A stretch of DNA of 8,512 bases from Candidatus Bathyarchaeota archaeon (lineage in GTDB: Archaea > Thermoproteota > Bathyarchaeia > Bathyarchaeales > Bathyarchaeaceae), in NCBI GenBank assembly GCA_003662715.1, contig QMYO01000053.1:1-8512 (forward strand), written 5' to 3'. Both the position numbers and the translations under genes were made by a program. This document shows, in pieces, positions 1 through 4,496 of the stretch. The notes under the pieces were generated by a model that was not told the origin of the DNA, made no database searches, and was given only the letters and a program-made list of their open reading frames with translations. Each line of letters opens with the position of its first letter. Position 1 is the stretch's first letter.

Positions 1-746
1 GCTGAAAAACCTATTAAAATGCCAAAGATATAGTAGATATCTGTACTGCTTCCACTCTCTGAGTTTGTAATAAAGGAGGATTCTATTTCTTTTTTTATTG
101 TGTATTCTTGTGATTCTGCAGTTAACGAATACCATCGAGCTTTTTCAGCTATATCTTTAGAAAAGAATATTTCAAAAATATAGTAGTCTGCAGGTGATAA
201 GGAGAATATTATTTGAGAGACAGATACTTCAATTACCTCTCTATTTTCATCGTAAAAAGTTGCTAAAACTCTAGTAAAATGTGATTCTTCAAATCCCGTA
301 TTGTCAATTCTTCCATAAATTGATACATTGCCTTGGGCGTGCCATATAATTTCAAGCTTTTGGGCTTTTTCTTCAAAACTTTGTTCATATCCTATTAATT
401 CTACATTGTAGTTTTCAATTAGCGTCGCTTCAGTTTCATTAGTAGTCATAAAAGCGAATGGTGATTTTCTTCCAGACAAAAGCACCGCTAGTTCAATACC
501 TTGTTCCTCAGTTCTTATTAGGTTGTCATTAGAGTCGAAGAGTTCAATTTTAATTCTAACATTCGTAATGTTTATGGCCTCGTTGTTTTTTACTTCACCT
601 ACTAATCGGAAATGTCCATCTTTCGTTAAAAAGCCTGAGTAACTCGTTATCTCCACATTTGCGTTTCCTTTAACGCTTACTGGTGTGCAAAAAGTTGTGA
701 ATATAAGTAATAGAAAAAACCAAAAAGAAATGTTTTTTTTAATTAT
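1..746 (-). CDS. Secreted/membrane-anchored protein with two FxLYD-like domains (partial, 3' end outside window)
   Basis: The minus strand is open from about 746 to the left edge with no stop (248 codons), although no ATG, GTG or TTG lies at its start. The N-terminus is a clear signal peptide: Lys-Lys, then a hydrophobic run (residues about 7-19, FWFFLLLIF), then a polar region ending VKGNA near residue 29. Two beta-rich repeats follow, at about 31-110 and 128-215. Each has a G.(I/V)(V/Y)G.(V/I).N pattern and then a strand ending in LFD or FYD, which resembles FxLYD/DUF-type Ig-like extracellular domains. At the left edge a hydrophobic segment begins (IYYIFGILIGF, about 237-247), probably a C-terminal anchor. 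I put the start at ATA 744-746; ATC 747-749 and ATT 741-743 are equally defensible. An in-frame TAA at 762-764 rules out a start further upstream. Function unknown; a surface or adhesion role is inference from the fold type. Confidence 0.7.
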   Translation of the reverse strand, partial: MIKKNISFWFFLLLIFTTFCTPVSVKGNANVEITSYSGFLTKDGHFRLVGEVKNNEAINITNVRIKIELFDSNDNLIRTEEQGIELAVLLSGRKSPFAFMTTNETEATLIENYNVELIGYEQSFEEKAQKLEIIWHAQGNVSIYGRIDNTGFEESHFTRVLATFYDENREVIEVSVSQIIFSLSPADYYIFEIFFSKDIAEKARWYSLTAESQEYTIKKEIESSFITNSESGSSTDIYYIFGILIGFS

Positions 747-755
747 GATGATCTT

Positions 756-763
756 ACCTCCTT
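756..763 (-). promoter_or_regulatory. Strong Shine-Dalgarno site (AAGGAGGT) lacking a nearby ATG
   Basis: The minus strand reads AAGGAGGT here, a near-complete match to the archaeal 16S anti-SD. The only codons in frame with the signal-peptide ORF at usable distance are ATC (747-749, 6-base spacer), ATA (744-746, 9 bases) and ATT (741-743, 12 bases). The site therefore fixes the start region but implies a non-ATG initiation codon. Confidence 0.7.
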
Positions 764-790
764 ATGCTGAAATGAGAAACGGACAAAGCA

Positions 791-799
791 ATATTTTAA
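791..799 (-). promoter_or_regulatory. TATA-like box for the FxLYD-domain gene
   Basis: The minus strand reads TTAAAATAT. A transcript starting about 25 bases downstream (near 770) would begin just before the Shine-Dalgarno site at 756-763, leaving a short leader. The box lies in the gap between this gene and the end of the 82-residue gene, so the gene may be transcribed alone or by read-through. Confidence 0.4.
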
Positions 800-813
800 C
801 TTGCCGCTTTTAA

Positions 814-1062
814 TTATACCGGCTTAAATGTTATTATCCTTTCCCATAAACCTTTTTCACGTAAATATTTTATAATATAGGATTGTATATATTTTTCCTC
901 AACGTTTCTTCCCACAAGTACATATCTTAAATCTGGTTTTGGTTTACTTCTAAAAATAAGTTTGATTTCATTTGAGGGCATATTAAATTTTCTTTTCACC
1001 TTAATTGTGAAGCGTTCTAAGCCATGCTTAGGGCATTTTAACTCAATGAATAAACCCTGCAT
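814..1062 (-). CDS. Hypothetical 82-residue protein
   Basis: A short complete ORF with ATG at 1060-1062 and TAA at 814-816. It has its own convincing promoter (TATA box at 1099-1109) and a purine-rich Shine-Dalgarno (AAGGGAAGGA) ending about 8 bases before the ATG, which argues that it is real. The protein is basic and soluble, with no signal peptide or membrane segment. It contains one CPKHG element (residues 10-14), which looks like half of a zinc knuckle, but no second Cys/His pair, so metal binding is not supported. The second half (EKYIQSYIIKYLREKGLWERI) looks helical. I do not recognise the family. Co-expression with the downstream FxLYD gene, 67 bases away, is possible. Confidence 0.6.
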   Translation of the reverse strand: MQGLFIELKCPKHGLERFTIKVKRKFNMPSNEIKLIFRSKPKPDLRYVLVGRNVEEKYIQSYIIKYLREKGLWERIITFKPV

Positions 1063-1098
1063 GGTTATTTTCCTTCCCTTGTTAACTTTGACTTAAAA

Positions 1099-1109
1099 TT
1101 TTATATAAG
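1099..1109 (-). promoter_or_regulatory. TATA box for the 82-residue gene
   Basis: The minus strand reads CTTATATAAAA, close to the archaeal TATA consensus. Its centre is about 42 bases upstream of the ATG, which predicts transcription from about 1079 and a leader of about 17 bases that just includes the Shine-Dalgarno site. The box lies in the 71-base gap between this gene and the 4-helix membrane protein gene. Confidence 0.6.
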
Positions 1110-1133
1110 TCTTTACACTGAAACTTTTATCCT

Positions 1134-1514
1134 TTATTCAAGAATTTTCTCTGAAAGATACCTTCCCAGAATTCCCATAAAAAGGCAGATAGGAAGAACG
1201 ATTAAGGATGTTAAAATGACATCATGACTAGTCACTAGAATCCCCACGTCAATTTGTACTCTTGGCGAACCATATATTAACAATGGAAGTATTGTTGTAA
1301 AAATCGAAATGATTGATGCGATAATGTAAGTAATAAAAATTATGGCGAAAATTTTTTCAAGTTCCCTCAGAACAACGCCTGTAAGTAAGCTAACAAACAT
1401 GGCAATAACATAGCACGCATAGGAGTTTTTCCATATGGTTACCATTGTTAAGGCACACAAATATTCGATTATTAAGGCACTTACAGTAAGCATTTGCAAA
1501 TGTTTGGATTGCAA
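1134..1514 (-). CDS. Small integral membrane protein, about four transmembrane helices
   Basis: This 126-residue ORF starts with TTG (1512-1514) directly after an in-frame TAG, so it cannot start further upstream. The alternative is ATG at 1491-1493 (residue 8). The TTG is favoured by a weak GGGAT Shine-Dalgarno 5 bases before it and by a TATA-like box at 1549-1559. Hydrophobic segments lie at about residues 8-28, 33-50, 54-81 and 97-117. A short charged stretch (RELEK) sits between the second and third, and the C-terminus is charged (LSEKILE). The 79-96 loop (GSPRVQIDVGILVTSHD) is the only long polar loop. No family is recognised; the small size and helix count would fit an accessory membrane protein, but that is only a description. 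It is transcribed divergently from the LEA-like gene. Confidence 0.6.
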   Translation of the reverse strand: MQSKHLQMLTVSALIIEYLCALTMVTIWKNSYACYVIAMFVSLLTGVVLRELEKIFAIIFITYIIASIISIFTTILPLLIYGSPRVQIDVGILVTSHDVILTSLIVLPICLFMGILGRYLSEKILE

Positions 1515-1548
1515 TAACTATCCCATGTATAGGCTAAAGGGAACAAAC

Positions 1549-1559
1549 TTATATTTTTG
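1549..1559. promoter_or_regulatory. Shared TATA-like box of a divergent gene pair
   Basis: The plus strand reads CTTATATTTTT, and the complement AAAAATATAAG also serves as a TATA box. Only 64 bases separate the two divergent genes. A transcript starting 25 bases to the left begins near 1529, 15 bases before the TTG at 1514. One starting 25 bases to the right begins near 1579, exactly at the GTG of the plus-strand gene. The box may drive either or both genes. Confidence 0.4.
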
Positions 1560-1578
1560 TTGCTGGTGAATAGAATAG

Positions 1579-2073
1579 GTGAGAGATCTGAACATTAAAA
1601 AATACACTTTTGTGATTTTTATTTTAACTATGTTAGTAGCTCTGATATTATTCTCTTATACAATGTATTTGTGGATTGGAATTGCGGGGGCTCTTCGTAA
1701 AGTAGAGGACAACATAGAAATTACTGGAATTCATGTTAGTAACTATGTTAATGGAAATGCTTCGGTATCAATAAATGTTTCCGTTTACAACCCAACAGAG
1801 TTTTCTCTACGAATCTCTTACATGGCGATTAAAGAAATACAGGTAAATGGACGTCATATACGACTTTACTCTGGAAGCCATCAATTTCCGAACACTTTTA
1901 AGTGTTTAAATTTAGGGTTGCAACCTTTTTCTGGCGAACTGATTAGTTTCAATTTTTCGTTAGATGAAAATATTTTAAACAGTGGAAATTGGACCCTTTT
2001 GCTTCGCGTACATATAAATACAATTTTCAACGAAGAAAATCCTTTAAGATTGGATGTTTTATGTGTTTATTAA
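1579..2073 (+). CDS. Membrane-anchored extracellular protein with LEA14/FxLYD-like domain
   Basis: A 164-residue protein with a short basic N-terminus, one transmembrane segment (about residues 9-36) and an extracellular beta-rich domain (about 42-164). The pattern V.V.NPTEFSL followed by I.VNG, around residues 66-93, resembles LEA14-type (LEA_2) or FxLYD domains. Four N-x-S/T sequons (NAS, NVS, NFS, NWT) fit an outside location. The GTG at 1579-1581 is the only conventional start, but it sits inside the sequence AGGTGA (1577-1582) that would itself be the Shine-Dalgarno. Five bases beyond that site is in-frame CTG (1588-1590). Either the mRNA is leaderless from GTG, about 25 bases after the TATA box, or initiation is at a non-ATG codon. 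Function is unknown. The domain type matches the FxLYD gene at the left edge, so the two may belong to one surface system (inference). Confidence 0.65.
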   Translation: MRDLNIKKYTFVIFILTMLVALILFSYTMYLWIGIAGALRKVEDNIEITGIHVSNYVNGNASVSINVSVYNPTEFSLRISYMAIKEIQVNGRHIRLYSGSHQFPNTFKCLNLGLQPFSGELISFNFSLDENILNSGNWTLLLRVHINTIFNEENPLRLDVLCVY

Positions 2074-2075
2074 GA

Positions 2076-2085
2076 TTTAAATATT
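2076..2085 (+). promoter_or_regulatory. Possible TATA box for the downstream 4-helix protein gene
   Basis: TTTAAATATT lies just after the stop of the LEA-like gene and predicts a start near 2104. That is before the AAAGGTGG site at 2115-2122 but after the TTG at 2098. If it is used, translation would have to start at GTG 2119 or later. AT-richness makes chance matches likely. Confidence 0.25.
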
Positions 2086-2097
2086 AAAAAGCTCAGT

Positions 2098-2544
2098 TTG
2101 CTATTAGCAAAGGAAAAGGTGGTTATCATTTATAAAGAAAAAGTTAATTATCCATTTAGCAAAGCTAGAGTTTACTTCAATGCTATCTCAGGGTTGGTTA
2201 TATTTTTAATTTCAGCATACCTTTTAATTGTTTATTCCACCCTTGTATTACTTACTTTTTACCTAATTTTCTCTGCAATTGTTAGTTTTGGTTCTTTTAA
2301 ACTTAAGCTTCACCTGTTGTATAAAATGCAAAAAGCTGAATTAGAAACTTTTGAAGAAGAAACTGGGAAATCTCAAAAATGGCTAATTATTTTGGTCGCC
2401 ATTGCACTTGGAATAGTTTTACTTCTCCCAGTGGTATCAACTCTTTTCTTAGATCCTACAATATGGTTTATAATTTTTAGCGGTTTCGTAACAGGCATGA
2501 GTTTTTCTGAAGTACTACTTTATCTACAAGTTAGAAGCGCCTAG
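2098..2544 (+). CDS. Integral membrane protein of unknown function, about four transmembrane helices
   Basis: The ORF is given from its first conventional start, TTG 2098-2100 (148 residues). That codon has no Shine-Dalgarno, and the true start may be GTG 2119-2121 or, by position, ATT 2128-2130, which lies 5 bases after the SD-like GGTGG at 2118-2122. No ATG occurs until after the second helix. Hydrophobic pairs lie at about residues 28-47 and 48-66, and at about 95-117 and 121-142. They are separated by a charged, probably cytoplasmic, helix rich in Lys and Glu (about 70-93). This two-plus-two hairpin layout with a charged middle is all that can be said; I do not recognise a family. Only 24 bases follow the LEA-like gene, so co-transcription is likely. 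The stop TAG (2542-2544) overlaps the stop of the convergent ATPase gene. Confidence 0.6.
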   Translation: MLLAKEKVVIIYKEKVNYPFSKARVYFNAISGLVIFLISAYLLIVYSTLVLLTFYLIFSAIVSFGSFKLKLHLLYKMQKAELETFEEETGKSQKWLIILVAIALGIVLLLPVVSTLFLDPTIWFIIFSGFVTGMSFSEVLLYLQVRSA

Positions 2545-3533
2545 CTGAGCGGGAAGTGGCACGCTACGTAGCGGTCTTTGCCTGCTGGGATTATTTTTGG
2601 TTCTTCCCTTCTACATTTTTCTTTTGCATATGGACATCTTGGATGAAAACGACAACCTGATGGCAAGTTTATCGGACTAGGTACTTCACCTTTGATCACA
2701 ATTTTTGTTCTTTTCGCTGTTGGATCCGGTACTGGAACAGCTGCAATAAGTGCCTCTGTATATGGGTGGAGAGGTTTTTGTATAACTTCTTCTGTCGGTC
2801 CCATTTCGACTATCTTTCCAAGGTACATTACAGCAATTCTATTACATAGGTATCTAGTCAATGCAATGTCATGTGTTATGTAAAGAAACGAACAATGTAA
2901 TTTTCCAACGAGATGAAGTATTAGTTTTACTACTTCTGTTCTTGTTGATGCGTCAAGCATTGAAACTGGCTCATCTGCTACGATGAATTCAGGATTTAAT
3001 ATGAAAGCTCGCGCAATCGCAATTCTTTGCCTTTGTCCTCCACTCAATTCATGTGGAAATCTATACATGAACTCTTCGGGGGGAATGAGATCCATATCTT
3101 CTAAGGTCTTTGCGATTCTTTCTGTTGTTTCTTTAACACTTTGTGTCATTCCTTGAAGCCGAAGCGGTTCTTCCAAAATATCGTAAATGCTCATTCTTGG
3201 ATTAAGTGATTCATAGGGATCTTGGAATATTATTTGTATTTTACTTCTCATTTTCTGCATTTCTTTATCTGATAGTTTCATTAAGTCTGTGCCTTTAAAT
3301 TTCAAACTCCCGGATGTTGGCTCAATAAGTCTAATTATTCACCTTCCTGTAGTTGATGTTCAACATCCGCTTTCTCCTACTAGACCGAAAAGTTCTTTTA
3401 TCTTTATGTCGAAGCTTATTCCGTCGACTGCTCGTACGAGAGGAACTTCTTTAGCTAAAATTGATTTAATTAACCCCATTTTAATGGGAAAATATTTTCT
3501 TAAGTTTTTTATCTCCATAATTGTTTCAGTCAT
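2541..3533 (-). pseudogene. dppF: Peptide ABC transporter ATP-binding protein DppF/OppF-type, interrupted at Walker A
   Basis: ATG 3531-3533 follows the stop of the upstream ATPase by 5 bases, with GGGTGA as Shine-Dalgarno. The reading frame would give 330 residues, normal for DppF/OppF. It is broken by two in-frame TGA codons, at 3360-3362 (residue 58) and 3339-3341 (residue 65). Walker A (53-61) reads GESGC, stop, T-S-T where GESGCGKST is expected, so the invariant glycine is a stop and the catalytic lysine is Thr (ACA). The frame is unbroken across the lesion: no base is gained or lost. Just before it, [10 protein letters not shown] replaces the usual IKKGETFGLV. Everything after is intact: Q-loop Q104, signature LSGGQRQR (163-170), Walker B IVADEP (184-189), switch His221, and the C-terminal oligopeptide domain with four Cys. 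Either a recently inactivated gene or a local consensus error. If intact, it would pair with DppD to drive import. The stop TAG lies at 2541-2543. Confidence 0.85.
2557..2663 (-). repeat. 107-bp direct repeat, copy in dppF (four-Cys C-terminal domain)
   Basis: Base-for-base identical to 3552-3658 (offset 995), with mismatches at both flanks (2556 g against 3551 a; 2664 c against 3659 a). It encodes [10 protein letters not shown] through RYVACH, the cysteine-rich end of the oligopeptide/dipeptide ABC C-terminal domain, in the same reading frame in both genes. Confidence 0.97.
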
Positions 3534-3538
3534 TTTAT

Positions 3539-4495
3539 TCACCCAACCAAATGGCACGCTACGTAGCGGTCTTTGCCTGCTGGGATTATTTTTGGTTCTT
3601 CCCTTCTACATTTTTCTTTTGCATATGGACATCTTGGATGAAAACGACAACCTGATGGAGGGTTAAGTAAATCTGGTGGAAAGCCTTCGATTGTTGAAAG
3701 TTCACGTCGAGGACCCGTTATGCTGGGAAAAGCTCCTATTAGTCTTTCAGTGTACGGATGTAATGGTTCTTTGTATATAGTGGCAATATCTCCTTGTTCA
3801 ACTATTTTTCCTGCGTACATGATTGCAATTTTTTCACAAGTCTCAGCTATCATCGATAAGTCATGTGATATAACCAGCATTGAAATATGTAATTTTCTCT
3901 GCATTTCTTTCATCACTCTTAAAACTTGTGCTTCTATAATTACGTCTAATGCTGTTGTGGGTTCATCTGCTATTATTAGGCTAGGGTTGCATGCTAATGC
4001 CATTGCTATTATAGCACGTTGTTTCATGCCCCCACTTAACTCATGGGGGTATCTATCTACTCTTTCTGCTCCTATGCCTACTAGGTCCAAAAGTTTTCTA
4101 GCGCGTTCTAATGCTTCATTTTTTGTAATTTGCTCGTGAAGAAGGATTGCTTCAGCTATTTGATCGCCAACATTCATTATGGGGTTAAGTGAGTTCATAG
4201 CTCCTTGGAATATTACTGATATTTTCTTCCATCGGTAATTTTTGCGCCATTCTTCTTCAGGTATTTCAAGGAGATTTTTTCCTTCAAATAAGATTTTTCC
4301 ACCGATTATTCTTCCGTTTGAAGGCAGCAGTTTTAGAATTGCTAATGCTGTTGTAGTTTTTCCGCATCCTGATTCGCCAGCAAGTCCAAAGGCTTCTCCT
4401 TTCTCTATTTTGAAGCTAACATCATCTACTGCCCTTACGTGTCCTCGCATTATTTGAAAGTATGTTTTTAAATTTTCAACTCTTAGAAGTTCCAT
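3539..4495 (-). CDS. dppD: Peptide ABC transporter ATP-binding protein DppD/OppD-type
   Basis: A complete 318-residue ATPase that hydrolyses ATP on the cytoplasmic face to power substrate import through the two permeases. Visible motifs: Walker [10 protein letters not shown] (40-48), Q-loop Q97, signature LSGGMKQR (153-160), Walker B LIIADEP and D-loop ALD (173-184), switch His211. The C-terminal extension after about 240 is the oligopeptide/dipeptide transporter domain: [13 protein letters not shown], then GCRFHPRC-x6-C and a final ACH, four cysteines in all. In related Opp proteins such cysteines hold an iron-sulfur cluster; whether these do is inference. ATG 4493-4495 lies one base after the permease stop (TGA A ATG), with GGAG 8 bases upstream, so translation is probably coupled. 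Its last 35 or so residues share a DNA-identical segment with dppF. Substrate cannot be read from the ATPase; peptide is the family default, though archaeal homologues also import oligosaccharides. Confidence 0.93.
   Translation of the reverse strand: MELLRVENLKTYFQIMRGHVRAVDDVSFKIEKGEAFGLAGESGCGKTTTALAILKLLPSNGRIIGGKILFEGKNLLEIPEEEWRKNYRWKKISVIFQGAMNSLNPIMNVGDQIAEAILLHEQITKNEALERARKLLDLVGIGAERVDRYPHELSGGMKQRAIIAMALACNPSLIIADEPTTALDVIIEAQVLRVMKEMQRKLHISMLVISHDLSMIAETCEKIAIMYAGKIVEQGDIATIYKEPLHPYTERLIGAFPSITGPRRELSTIEGFPPDLLNPPSGCRFHPRCPYAKEKCRREEPKIIPAGKDRYVACHLVG
3552..3658 (-). repeat. 107-bp direct repeat, copy in dppD (four-Cys C-terminal domain)
   Basis: Identical to 2557-2663. It ends three codons before the dppD stop. 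Because both copies are in the same coding frame, recombination between them would delete 995 bp, removing dppF while leaving a full-length dppD with the last residues of dppF. Confidence 0.97.
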
Positions 4496-4496
4496 T

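Noticed and set aside
3339..3362. Frameshift or intron as the cause of the dppF break
   Set aside because: The homologous residues on both sides align in one frame with the correct spacing across the Walker A, so no insertion or deletion is needed and there is no room for an intron.
3339..3362. TGA recoding as selenocysteine or tryptophan
   Set aside because: TGA ends dppB, dppC and dppD in the same operon, Sec or Trp is not expected at the Walker A glycine or the following leucine, and the catalytic lysine is lost as well.
2557..3658. 107-bp repeat as a mobile element or target duplication
   Set aside because: Both copies are in-frame coding sequence for the same conserved domain, with no terminal inverted repeats or transposase between them.
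3289..4139. Plus-strand open frames opposite the ATPase genes
   Set aside because: They are antisense to well-conserved ATPase motifs, have no Shine-Dalgarno and give unrecognisable protein.
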